This document shows positions 26,341 through 35,900 of a stretch of 64,000 bases of DNA, piece by piece (the stretch's first letter is position 1; each line of letters opens with the position of its first letter). Both the position numbers and the translations under genes were made by a program. Location: assembly GCA_023229685.1 (NCBI GenBank), contig JALNYT010000003.1:170062-234061 (forward strand), read 5' to 3'. Below the pieces are notes generated by a model. It was given only the letters and a program-made list of their open reading frames with translations. It searched no databases and was not told the origin of the DNA. Source of the stretch: Sulfuritalea sp. (lineage in GTDB: Bacteria; Pseudomonadota; Gammaproteobacteria; Burkholderiales; Rhodocyclaceae).

Positions 26341-27483
26341 CTAGCGCAAGCGCTGCTCTATGTGCTGCGCCAGATCGGCCGGCAACCCGGGCAGGGTGCG
26401 CGCCTTCTGATAGGCCTCACGCGCTTCCATGCCTCTGCCTGCAGCGTCGAGCGCAATGCCGAGGCCGGCCCACCACCTTCCTTCGTTGGGAGCCATGCGT
26501 GTGGCTGCCTGATAATGCTCGACCGCTTCGGCGGTGCGGCCGGCACGATTCAGCAGGGCGCCGGCAAATCCCTGGTACTCGGCGCTGCGCTCACCCGACG
26601 CCGCATTTTTCTGCAGCAGTTCAAGCGCTGCGCCAGCTTGGTTGCGTTCGACCTTCAGGCGCGCCAGGGCCAGGGTCGACGCCAGGCGCACCGGAGGCAG
26701 TTCCGTACCCTTGCGCAGGAGTTCCTCCGCTTCGTCAAAACGCCTTGCGTCGATCAGCAACGCCGCCAGCGTCTGGCGTGCCGCCGCATGTTCCGGATAG
26801 TTCGCCAGCGCCGCGCGGTAAATCCCGGCGGCTTCGTCCAGGTTGCCCTGACGCTGCGCCAGGAGACCCCGCCGATATTCGGTCTCTGCACGTTCGGTGG
26901 CCGATGGCAGGCGCACTTGCTTTTCGATGCGCGCCTCGGATCGAGCCGGCGGCGTCCTGGATGTCGCAGGCACCGAGGTGCGCGGCGGAACGGCATCGGT
27001 GGCGGGTCGCTCTGCAAGCTTCGGCGCCAGCGCCACGTCCTTGCGGGGCGGCTCAGCGCTGGCCGCAGGCGCTGCAAACAATGCATCATCCAAGCGCAAG
27101 GACGGCACGGCGACGTTGCCCACGGACGCGGGTAACGCTGCACCGACCGGATTGGCAGGCGCAACGATAAGCTCGGCGGCGGGAGGTGCCGCAGGTGCGG
27201 GCGCCACGGGTACTGCTGCCGCTGCGGGTACTGCTGGCGCTGCGGGTACTGCGGGCACAACCCGCGCCTGGGGCACCTCCGGATTACCGGCTTGAGTTCC
27301 GTACCATGCCACGCCACCAAGCGCTGCCACGATTGCCAGGCCACCGACCAACAGAAACGGCAAGGTGCGACTTGGCTCCTGACGTGCTGCCAATGGCGTC
27401 ACCGCCGCCGGCAAGGCCGCCCGCTCGCCTTCGCCGCCTCGACGCGCATCGAGATCGCGCAGCATCTTGTTGATCAGGCTCAT
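26341..27483 (-). CDS. mshN: MshN-like MSHA pilus biogenesis TPR protein
   Basis: The 380 residues begin MSLINKMLRDLDARRGGE, the hallmark of MshN. A single membrane helix (PFLLVGGLAIVAALGGVAWY, about residues 42-62) is followed by an Ala/Pro-rich periplasmic linker and, from about 190, TPR repeats (AETEYRRGLLAQRQGNLDEA, AEYQGFAGALLNRAGRTAEA). MshN is an accessory of the MSHA secretin and assembly complex. It is the last gene of the msh locus, directly after mshM. The ATG at 27483 was chosen over the upstream frame, which lies inside mshM. Confidence 0.9.
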   Translation of the reverse strand: MSLINKMLRDLDARRGGEGERAALPAAVTPLAARQEPSRTLPFLLVGGLAIVAALGGVAWYGTQAGNPEVPQARVVPAVPAAPAVPAAAAVPVAPAPAAPPAAELIVAPANPVGAALPASVGNVAVPSLRLDDALFAAPAASAEPPRKDVALAPKLAERPATDAVPPRTSVPATSRTPPARSEARIEKQVRLPSATERAETEYRRGLLAQRQGNLDEAAGIYRAALANYPEHAAARQTLAALLIDARRFDEAEELLRKGTELPPVRLASTLALARLKVERNQAGAALELLQKNAASGERSAEYQGFAGALLNRAGRTAEAVEHYQAATRMAPNEGRWWAGLGIALDAAGRGMEAREAYQKARTLPGLPADLAQHIEQRLR

Positions 27484-27484
27484 G

Positions 27485-28321
27485 TCACCAGCCGTGCCAC
27501 CAGCGCAGCGCAGGCAGGCCTTCGGTATCGCGGCCGGCCAGTTTGACGTGCGTGTTGGTGATCCTGGTCTTGCCCTCTCCAAAGGCCAGCAGCATGGCCT
27601 TGTGCGCCAGAATATTGACGAGACGCGGCGTGCCGCTGGACAAGCGATACAGCAAGCGCGCGCTGGACGGTGGAAACACGTCGCCATCGCGATGGCCCGC
27701 CACGCGCAAACGATGGGTAAGGTAATGCCCAACCTCGTGCTGCCTCAGGCCCGGCATCCGGTAATGAAACACAATCCGCTGGCGCAACTGGCGCACGGCG
27801 GGATTAGCCAGCTTGTGGTCGAGTTCCGGCTGGCCGAACATCACCACCTGCAACAGCTTGCGTTTCTCCGTTTCGAGATTGGACAGCAGGCGCAATGCTT
27901 CCAGGCTTTCCAGAGGCATGGATTGCGCCTCGTCGATGCAAATGATGACTTTCTTGCCCTGGCCCGCCATCGCCAACAGGTGCTCGTTGAACTGCTTCAG
28001 CAAGCTGAACCTATAGTCGTGACCCAGAAGCGTAAGACCCAGTTCCTCCGCTATCGCAAGCAGCAGCATGCGCGGCTCGATCATCGGATTCGGCAGATAG
28101 GCGACCACCTGGTCATCCTTCAGGGTCGCGAGAAAGCGGCGGCACAGGAGCGTCTTGCCGGTGCCGACCTCGCCCGTGATCTTGATGAAACCTTCTCCGG
28201 TGTTAAGGCCGATCAAGAGCGTATTGAGCGCTTCCTGGTGAGCATCGGCGGTGAAGATAAAACTGGTATCAGGCGTGATGCCGAACGGAAATTCCTTAAG
28301 GCCAAAGTGAGTGAGATACAT
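27485..28321 (-). CDS. mshM: MshM, ExeA-like AAA+ ATPase of the MSHA pilus
   Basis: The 278-residue ExeA/GspA-family ATPase is thought to help insert or position the secretin through the peptidoglycan. It starts MYLTHFGLKEFPFGITPD, typical of the family. Walker A GEVGTGKT is at 50-57, Walker B VIICIDEAQ at about 126-134, and sensor-type GTPRLVNILAHKAML near 228. Unlike GspA fusions it has no C-terminal peptidoglycan-binding domain. It is followed immediately by mshN. Confidence 0.94.
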   Translation of the reverse strand: MYLTHFGLKEFPFGITPDTSFIFTADAHQEALNTLLIGLNTGEGFIKITGEVGTGKTLLCRRFLATLKDDQVVAYLPNPMIEPRMLLLAIAEELGLTLLGHDYRFSLLKQFNEHLLAMAGQGKKVIICIDEAQSMPLESLEALRLLSNLETEKRKLLQVVMFGQPELDHKLANPAVRQLRQRIVFHYRMPGLRQHEVGHYLTHRLRVAGHRDGDVFPPSSARLLYRLSSGTPRLVNILAHKAMLLAFGEGKTRITNTHVKLAGRDTEGLPALRWWHGW

Positions 28322-28333
28322 CGCCGGGCGGAA

Positions 28334-30064
28334 TTACTGTGTCAGCCGCGCGCCAGGAAAATCGCGTACTCGTTCCTGGGTGTCCCTGAGGTCCTGAGTC
28401 CAATCGCGATCGCTGTCGATCAGGGTGGGCTTGAGCAGGATGACCAGTTCACGCTTGCGCAAGGACGACGATCTCTGGCCGAGCACGTTGGCTATCACGC
28501 CTGTGGCGCCGGGCAGCTGCGAGCGGTCGCCGGCCTGTTCCTGGCGCATCAGGCCGCCGATGGCCACGATGTTGCCGTCCTGAACGCGGACGATGCTGTC
28601 GGTCTCGTTGATGCTGCTGGCCGCCAAGGGCAGCTTGTAGATGCCCAGCGAGCCCAGATCGATGATCTTTTCCTTCTCGGCCACCGTGCTGACCGCCGGA
28701 TGCACATGGAGAATGATGTTGCCGTCCTCGTCGATCTGCGGTGTCACATCCAGCGAAATCCCGGAGAAATAGGGCTGCAGCGTCACGCTTGGCGATGAAA
28801 CCGAACCTGCCGCAGTCGTCGTCGTCGCCGATGTGACATTGGTTACAAACAGTTCATCGGTCCCCACCTTGAGCACGGCTTTCTGATTGTTGAGCGTAGC
28901 GATGCGCGGCGACGAGAGCACCGAGACGCTGCCCTGGGTTTCAAGAAAACTCAGCAAGGCGGCGAAATTGGAAGTCTGGAAGGCGAGGCCGATAAAACCC
29001 TTGCCCAGGGCCGAGGCGGCAATTGAACCGAGTTGCCCCGGTGTCACGGAAAGCGTCGGTGAACTCGCCGTGCCAATAATCTGCGAGGCATTGCCGGCAC
29101 CGATCTGGGCGCCCGCCTGCGTCACCCCCATGCCGAAACGGCTGTTGGGGCCGCCCGTAAAGGCACCCCAATTGACGCCCGACTGGAAGTCGTTCGACAG
29201 CGTTACATCGATGATTTTGGCCTCCAGCATCACCTGCCGCTCGGCGATGAGTTGGGTTGCCTTGAGATATTTTTCGACGTTGCGCAGTTCATTGGGCAGG
29301 GCGCGCACCAGCACCACCCCCGATGAGGGATTGACGACGACGCTGCGTCCCTCGACAGTGCCGACGATGCTCGCCAGCGCGCGACTCAGGTCGCCCCAGA
29401 AATCACTGTCGGTGGTCATGCTGACGCGACTGGTGTCGCTGCCGCGCGCCGCGGTCGGTGTGCCGGCCCCGGTCGGCACGCCCTGACCGGTAGTTGGCGT
29501 CGCGGCCGACGCGGTTCCCGGCGCGCCGCCACCAGTCGTCATCGAATTGCCGGTAACCCGCAGGTCGCTGCTGCCTTGACGCCGGCTGGAGAGGTAATTG
29601 ATCTGAAAGACACGAGTCTTGATCGTGTTGGGTTCGATGAAAATGCGCTTGCCCTGCACGCGGTACTCGTAGCCGTAAAGCTCACGGATGGTATCCAGCG
29701 CTTCCATCACGGTCACATCCTTCAGGTTGACCGTGAGGCTGCCGCTCACATCGGGTGGCAGCAGCATGCTGTAGCGGGTACCCGATACCAGCGCCATGAA
29801 GACTTGGGTGGCGGGTGCATTAACCACCGAGAGATCGAAGCGCGGCTCGGCAGCGGCGGCGTCGCTCGCCGCCTGCGGCGCCAGCGGCGGCATCAGCGAG
29901 GTGTCAGTGACCGTGGCAAACGTCACCTTGCGGTCCGTGGTGGATTTCAGCAGGACGTCATTGATCTCGCCCAGCACCTCGCCGCCGGCGCGCGGCGGTG
30001 CAGCGCAGCCGGCCAAGGCAGCGACAATCGGCAGTATCCAGGACAGATGAATTGCGCGTCTCAT
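28334..30064 (-). CDS. mshL: MshL, outer-membrane secretin of the MSHA pilus
   Basis: Forms the outer-membrane channel through which the pilus passes. It has 576 residues. The lipoprotein signal ends LAGC (Cys20). An N-terminal secretin/STN domain (FMALVSGTRYSMLLPPDVSG, MEALDTIRELYGYEYRVQG) and N-domains are followed by a Gly/Thr-rich insert (about 185-225). The secretin domain (about 300-560) has VLSSPRIATLNNQKAVLKVG and VGGLMR-type VAIGGLMRQEQAGDRSQLPG. ATGA overlap with mshK upstream. Confidence 0.95.
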   Translation of the reverse strand: MRRAIHLSWILPIVAALAGCAAPPRAGGEVLGEINDVLLKSTTDRKVTFATVTDTSLMPPLAPQAASDAAAAEPRFDLSVVNAPATQVFMALVSGTRYSMLLPPDVSGSLTVNLKDVTVMEALDTIRELYGYEYRVQGKRIFIEPNTIKTRVFQINYLSSRRQGSSDLRVTGNSMTTGGGAPGTASAATPTTGQGVPTGAGTPTAARGSDTSRVSMTTDSDFWGDLSRALASIVGTVEGRSVVVNPSSGVVLVRALPNELRNVEKYLKATQLIAERQVMLEAKIIDVTLSNDFQSGVNWGAFTGGPNSRFGMGVTQAGAQIGAGNASQIIGTASSPTLSVTPGQLGSIAASALGKGFIGLAFQTSNFAALLSFLETQGSVSVLSSPRIATLNNQKAVLKVGTDELFVTNVTSATTTTAAGSVSSPSVTLQPYFSGISLDVTPQIDEDGNIILHVHPAVSTVAEKEKIIDLGSLGIYKLPLAASSINETDSIVRVQDGNIVAIGGLMRQEQAGDRSQLPGATGVIANVLGQRSSSLRKRELVILLKPTLIDSDRDWTQDLRDTQERVRDFPGARLTQ

Positions 30065-30444
30065 TGTTGCGTGGTTCCCGTCGTCGGCGGCTTGGCGGCA
30101 CCTGCCTTCTTTGCCGGCACTTTTTCGATGGCAGGGATCAGCTTGATGACTTCACGCCCGCCCTCCCCCTTCAACACTACTTCGCTTTCGCTGATCTTCA
30201 GCACCCGCTTGTCACCCAGCTTGTCGCCGACCGCGAGATACTGTCCGTTGATCACGGCAATGGATTTCCCGCCGGGCCGCACAATCACCGTCTGCACCCC
30301 GCTCTCGACGGCAGCAACACCACTGCCCCCCTCCTGGTCAATCACGGCCGCAGGCGGACGAGTTGGATCCGGCACCTGCCCAAATACGGGACTCGCCACC
30401 ACCAGTAAGACCAGCAGGAAAGAAAGCGGACCGCGGCGCATCAT
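30061..30444 (-). CDS. mshK: MshK-like MSHA biogenesis protein
   Basis: The 127-residue protein has a signal peptide or anchor (LSFLLVLLVVASPVFG) followed at once by DPTRPPAA, the sequence that marks MshK and related PilP-like proteins. A small beta-rich part (VIVRPGGKSIAVINGQYLAV, VLKISESEVVLKGE) follows, then an Ala/Lys/Pro-rich tail. It probably links the inner-membrane complex to the secretin. It overlaps mshJ and mshL by 4 nt on each side. Confidence 0.82.
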   Translation of the reverse strand: MMRRGPLSFLLVLLVVASPVFGQVPDPTRPPAAVIDQEGGSGVAAVESGVQTVIVRPGGKSIAVINGQYLAVGDKLGDKRVLKISESEVVLKGEGGREVIKLIPAIEKVPAKKAGAAKPPTTGTTQQ

Positions 30445-31175
30445 ACAATCAACCAGTTTTTGTCGAGGCTCAAGGTGTAAACGCGCAATACCATGACATT
30501 GCGCGGATATTTCTCCACCGTGAGAGTGACGTTGTTCCAGATCAGCCGTTGCGGCATGCGTTCGAGTTCCATCAGGTAGTTCAGCAGATCATTGTAACTG
30601 CCCGCCAGCCGGACCTCGATACCGTGCTGATAGATGCCATCGCCTGAGTTCTGATCTGCTTCCCCTTGCGCCGGCTTGTCCTTGCCGGGATCCTTCGCGC
30701 CCTGAGCGATAGCTCCCGCCGGCGCTTCGGTCTTTGCCTGCGTGCCCACCAGCGTCACTGGCAGTGTTTTCAGGCCGAGCAACTCGATGGCCCTATTCCG
30801 CGCCAGCAACCCTTGCAGAACAGCCTGCATCCTGGTCGACGGCACCATGCCTGCCTCAAAACTGGCGAGCCGTCCGCTGACCGCCGCCAGCTCCTGCTTT
30901 GCCTGCGCCAACCGACGCAAATTGACGGCATCAGGGTCGATCCTTTGCGCCTTGAGCAAAGCCAGCTGTGCCTGCTGGCTGGCGAGTTCCGCGCGGGCCG
31001 CAGACTCCGCCCGGGCCGCGCTGCGCGCCTTGAGCAGATAGGGTTCGATGCCAAAATTGAAAATCAAAAAGCCGCCGCCGAATAGCACTGCAGCAGCAAC
31101 GATCATGCGTTCGCGACGCGTAAGTGCGGCGAATTTTGCTGCCCACTGCGTCCACTGGAGGGCAATTGCACTCAT
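30441..31175 (-). CDS. mshJ: MshJ, PilO-like alignment protein of the MSHA pilus
   Basis: The 244-residue bitopic inner-membrane protein has a short cytosolic start (MSAIALQWTQWAAKFAALTR), one helix (MIVAAAVLFGGGFLIFNFGI, about 24-44), a coiled coil (RSAARAESAARAELASQQAQ) and a PilO/GspM-like periplasmic domain (HGIEVRLAGSYNDLLNYLME). It acts with the MshI and PilN-like proteins as the alignment subcomplex. The start ATG overlaps the upstream stop by 4 nt. Confidence 0.88.
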   Translation of the reverse strand: MSAIALQWTQWAAKFAALTRRERMIVAAAVLFGGGFLIFNFGIEPYLLKARSAARAESAARAELASQQAQLALLKAQRIDPDAVNLRRLAQAKQELAAVSGRLASFEAGMVPSTRMQAVLQGLLARNRAIELLGLKTLPVTLVGTQAKTEAPAGAIAQGAKDPGKDKPAQGEADQNSGDGIYQHGIEVRLAGSYNDLLNYLMELERMPQRLIWNNVTLTVEKYPRNVMVLRVYTLSLDKNWLIV

Positions 31176-31849
31176 TGCCTTGCCGCCTTTGGCTCGACCA
31201 ATTTCGGCATCAGCACAAAATCGATGGGACGCGAGCCGGAAGTCGGTGCCGGCTTTACGGCGGCGGCACCCTGCACCGCCGGACCAGCAGGTTCGGGTGG
31301 AGCATCCCGGCTCATGGTCAAGGCGGCAAAACTGCGTCCCTGAAAAGCCTTTTCCGCGCCAAGCCTGCGAATGTACTCGGGCAAGGCGGCGGGGTTCAGC
31401 AAACTGCCGCGGATCTCCATGTCGCTGCCGCCGGCCCCGATGCTGAAGCCGGTCAGCCAGAGGTCGTCCGGCACCTGGCGGGCAAAACCAAGCAGGTAAT
31501 CGGCAAACCCCCCGGTACTGCCGATGGCCCCGCTTTCCAGCAGGCGCGCGATATTTCCGCGCCGCCGCAGCAGAGCTTCGGTGCGCTCCAGTTCGGCAAC
31601 CACTTGCGGGCTGGATTTGCTGACTCCAGCCGCCTTGGTCGCCGCTTCCACTTGTTCCTTCACCGCCTTGACCTGCGCTTCGGCGACAGTCGCGGCCCGG
31701 CTTTGCGTCGCCGCGTTCTGCCAGGCCCAGCCGCCCGCTAGCGCCAGCATCGTGTACAGCGCGACGGCAGCAAGCATGGCATTGCGTAGCGTGAGCGGGT
31801 CGCGCTGCTTGAGAAAGCGCGGATGGTAGAGATTGATCTGCGCGCTCAT
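31172..31849 (-). CDS. PilN-like alignment protein of the MSHA pilus (second MshI-type gene)
   Basis: The 225 residues start MSAQINLYHPRFLKQRD; the INL motif is the PilN signature that binds PilM-like partners. One membrane helix (NAMLAAVALYTMLALAGGWA, about 23-43), a coiled coil (VKAVKEQVEAATKAAGVSKS) and a PilN-type domain (LPDDLWLTGFSIGAGG-like, AALPEYIRRLGAEKAFQG) follow. In Vibrio this role is often given to mshI2 or is merged into mshI; naming differs, so no symbol is given. Overlaps mshI and mshJ by 4 nt. Confidence 0.86.
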   Translation of the reverse strand: MSAQINLYHPRFLKQRDPLTLRNAMLAAVALYTMLALAGGWAWQNAATQSRAATVAEAQVKAVKEQVEAATKAAGVSKSSPQVVAELERTEALLRRRGNIARLLESGAIGSTGGFADYLLGFARQVPDDLWLTGFSIGAGGSDMEIRGSLLNPAALPEYIRRLGAEKAFQGRSFAALTMSRDAPPEPAGPAVQGAAAVKPAPTSGSRPIDFVLMPKLVEPKAARQ

Positions 31850-32778
31850 GGCGCCACCGATTCGTCGCGTAGCGCCGCGCCGAGCGCGCGCAGGCATTGA
31901 AATTGACGCAAGGGATCGAGCAGACCCGGTGCCGCGCCAAGGTCGAGCACGGTGGATGCGTCCAGAGGGACCAGCGAGACGGTGAGATTTTCCCGCAGGT
32001 AGGCGAGAAAATCGTCGACCCCGGGAATCGGCGCCACGAGAACTCGTTCCAGCGGAATTGAACTGTAAAGACGATCAAAATTGTCCAGCGAGCGCTGCAT
32101 ATCCAGCGCAATCCGCTCGAACAAGGTCTCGCGCCGCGGCGCATCGGCGGCGATCAACTGTCGCGCGGTAATTTCCACATGGCGCACCACCAGCAGTTCG
32201 CCATTCACCGTAAACGTGAGCAGCCCCTCGTCGTCGTCGAAAATCAGGGTCGCCAGCCCCCTGGCGTCTTCCTCGAACAAAGCCGCCAGATTGCGCTGCG
32301 ATATTTCGGGCAGGTCAATTGCCGCCAGGGGCACCCGGGCGGCCTGGAACGCCTGAACCAGGGGCGCCATCACCGACTCCGGCGACAATGCGGCGAACAC
32401 CTGCGGCGCCCGCCCGTCAGCGGGAATCGGCAGCAAGTCGATGGCCGCCGTATCGACCGGAAAATCGACCTGGTCCTTGAGCTTCCAGCGTGTCACTTCG
32501 CGCGCTTCATCGGCAGGTCCGGCAACGGCATCGGTCTGGATCAACTGGTACTGGTCGTGCCTGAGCAGTGCCGTGCAGCGGTAACGATCCAGGTGCATCT
32601 GCTTTCTCAGGGCGCTCAGAGTCGCGGCATCGTCTGCGCCCTTCTCGACCGAATCGGCCAGCAACACGCGGGGCTTGCTGCCCCGCTCACGGCGCACATG
32701 GATCAGGTCGACACGGCTTTCCCGCATGACGACGGACAACCAGCCTGGTTCGGTTTTCGGTTTTAAGAAGTTGAGCAC
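31846..32778 (-). CDS. mshI: MshI, PilM-like actin-fold protein of the MSHA pilus
   Basis: The 310-residue cytosolic protein has a PilM/GspL-like actin fold that anchors the PilN partner. It starts MLNFLKPKTEPGWLSVVMRE from a GTG at 32778 without a clear ribosome site. Segments DQVDFPVDTAAIDLLPIP, LATLIFDDDEGLLTFTVNGE and ERIALDMQRSLDNFDRLYSS fit the family. It is the first gene of the mshI-PilN-J-K-L-M-N block, about 210 bp after mshQ, so a separate promoter is likely in 32779-32988. Confidence 0.88.
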   Translation of the reverse strand: MLNFLKPKTEPGWLSVVMRESRVDLIHVRRERGSKPRVLLADSVEKGADDAATLSALRKQMHLDRYRCTALLRHDQYQLIQTDAVAGPADEAREVTRWKLKDQVDFPVDTAAIDLLPIPADGRAPQVFAALSPESVMAPLVQAFQAARVPLAAIDLPEISQRNLAALFEEDARGLATLIFDDDEGLLTFTVNGELLVVRHVEITARQLIAADAPRRETLFERIALDMQRSLDNFDRLYSSIPLERVLVAPIPGVDDFLAYLRENLTVSLVPLDASTVLDLGAAPGLLDPLRQFQCLRALGAALRDESVAP

Positions 32779-32988
32779 TAGACGTATCGATACCCATTTT
32801 TCACCTGACTATACTAAGCAAGCAGGCTCGGGCAAGGCTGGATTTCAAGGGGGAAGGGCTTGCAATTTGGGCGCTTCAGCGCAGAAAGAACCTCGAAATC
32901 ACAAGCCGCGTCTCGCTTGGCGGCGTCTGTTACTCCCGACTCGCCGGCGCCCTTTCGGTTCAGGAGCGCGCACCCGGAGAAGATGGCC

Positions 32989-35900
32989 TTAGTAGCGTTC
33001 GCGCAGGTAGATATACGGGGCCTTGGGCGAGCCGAACTTGATGCGGGCCAGAGGCGCCTTGTCGTAACTGGCGCCGCACCAGTTGCCCGCGAGAAATGCA
33101 AGAGTCGGCGTCGGCGTGCCGCCACCGACGGGGCTGCTCAACGTAACGCAGCTGGTCATGCCGATGATGCCGCCGAGATTGAGGATCAAATCGGCGCTAC
33201 CGACGCCATTGGTCGAGGGGGTGATCCTGAGATCGGTAGCGCCACTAGCCAGCGTGGCGGATGGCGAACCAGCGATGCCCGCCGGCGGTATGGCGAACGC
33301 CAGGCTTGAACCGGCAGGTTTCGTAACACTGCCGATGGCCAGCGCGCCAGGCGTGAGCACCGTACAGGAGTCCGTTGTGTTGAGCGTCCAGTTCGTGCCG
33401 TTGTAATACTCGGCGCGAACGGGTACGCGAATGGGCAGCAGTTCGGAGCCATAGGCATTCAGCAGCCGCAGGCGGCCGAAGCGCGCCTTTGTCTGCCCAA
33501 GTGCTTTCCGCTCGTTGGAACTGTCGCCATTGGCATCCATGTCCAGCGCGGCGGCCGGCAATGTCACGCCATCGCCGTCTTGCGGAGCAACACCGATGTC
33601 GAGATTTTCGTAGGCGCCCCAGGTGGCATCGGGGATGGTCGTGGTCGGGCGCGCAAGCTTGATCTGGGCGCTCACGGTGACCTCGCCGCTGGTCCAGGCT
33701 CCCGTCGGCGTGCCGTCAAGCGAAAGGCGTACGGAAAGATCCGAGGTGCCATTCCTGGCGCCCAGGGCAAAGCCGGTCGCGCCGAGCGTCGTCGAGGGCC
33801 AAAGCGCGGTATTGGTCGGATCGAGCTTGGCAAAGCTGCTCGCGGTCGTGTAGTTCGTCGTCGTACTGCCGCCGGCATTCTTTGCCGTCAGGATAAGGGC
33901 CGCGCCGAATGGCTGATCCAGGTAGTTGAAGGTGCAGGTGCCGGGCGTGAGACTCGGGCCGGTAAGATTGAATTGGTAGGGATAGAAGCGGCCGACATTG
34001 ACCGACACGGCGCCGGTGGCGTCGCCCGCGCCAAGATAATCGCCATCGCCCACGCTCGGGGTCAGTGTAATGATGCCGACCTCATCCCAGGCGAAGCTCG
34101 TGCCGGTAGCGATGCCGCTGGTAAAAACGCCGAAGCCGGTGGCGTTCTGCAATGCCGGAGACGCACCGCCGGCAGGGGCAACCAGGGTGACGGTGAGCAT
34201 GACGCTCTCCGGCACGGTCTCCTTGCCGTAGTTCGGCGCGGCGGTGACACCATCCACGGTGGTGGCGGTCACGGTCACGCTGAATGCCTCGCCGGCCTTG
34301 ACGAATTTCGCACCCCCGGCGCCAGCAGCAGCCGGGTTGGCAAGATTAGGCGCAGCCGTCTGCTGAATGGCAGACAACGCAAATCCGCCAGGCTTCACCA
34401 CGAAAGCGCCGCTGTTCCCGGTTTCGGTAGGTGTTGCATTGTTGCGCATCCACAACTCTACCGAACCGACATCGGCATAGTTGAAGGTGTAGGACACGTT
34501 GGAGGAGGGGGATCCTCCCGGGAAGGTGACTGTCACCGTGGGCGACCAGGTCGTCGGAGTCGCCCCGCTCGCCTGACATAAGGGCGGGGTCACACCGGCG
34601 AAAGCCGCCTGCCGACCGGCATCGGCAACCGGATTGTGGCAGGACAAGCCGAACTCCATGTTGCGCGTCCGAACCTGCGAGGCATGCAAGCGCGTCGGAA
34701 TCCCGGAAGTATTGACCGCCGTGATATAGACGCCGGTCAGATTCTGTCCGGCGACTTGCGGTGACCAAATCACCTTCGCGCATGGTTGCCCCGGGCCGAA
34801 CGCTACACCGTCCGTACAAACGGCGTCGGTAAACACGTAGCCTGATGCGGTGTACACGACCGTATAGACCTGTCCCGTGAAGTTGCCGTTGCCCGTGCCG
34901 GTGCCGCCGAGCGGCTTGAGCGCGGCATTGAGGATCGTGTCGTCGTCAACCAGATTGAGCCCCAGCGTGCCGGCGCCCGCGCCGGTGCTGGCGGTCACGG
35001 TCCACGTCGTGCCGCCGCCAGTCACGCCGGTAATCGCCGCCCCGCTAACGCCGCCCGCCTGAACCAGCGCAAAGTCCGTGGCGTCCACCCCCGTCACGTT
35101 CGCGTTGAACGTGACCGTCCAGTCCACCGAGGTCGCCGGCGAGGTGGGATCGGGGCTGGCGAGAATGATCGAAACCACGTAGGGCCCTTTTTTCTCGCCC
35201 ACGGCAAAGCTGTTGCTGCTGCCGGCGGCAAAAGAAGGCAGCCCGCTGGCCGCGGTACTGGTGGCTCCGGCGGCGCTCAGCGTAGTGTTGTTCCAGACCG
35301 ATCCGTCCCAGCCCTCGATCTCGAAACTTGCGGGCGTCGCGCCTACATCGAAATCGCCGGGATTGATGAAATTGAAGGTCGCGCTATAGGTCGTGAACGC
35401 GATCGTGCCGCCGGCGGGATTGGACAGCGTCCAGTAGCGGTTGACATCCCTCGCCGCATCCAGCCCGGAGGCGGCGATATTCGGGTGTTCGCCGGCGAGC
35501 TGGCTCACCGTGCCGGTCAGGCTTCCCGCCGTGGTGACGCTGGCGAAGCTCATGTCGATCGGGCGGTAGGCGCTGCCGTCACCGACAGCGAAGGTGCAGG
35601 AAGGCGTGCCGGTCGGGAACTGCAGTCGCAGGTTGCCGGCTACCCAGCCGCCGCTGCGCGTCACGCTCGGCGTGGTGCAGGAACGGGGGACGATCAGCGT
35701 ATTGGCGCCCGTGGTCACCGTGCCGGCGGTCAGCACGAGGGTGCCGGCGGCCCCGGTGGTCGCCGTGATGTCGCTGGCGAGTTGCAGGCCGGCGCCGCTG
35801 TTATTCACCGTCATGTTGGTAAATGTGGTGGCCCCGGTGAGCGTCTGCGAGGCGCTGCCATTGAAGGTGAAAGCGCCGGTGCTCGAGGTGAAGGTTCCCG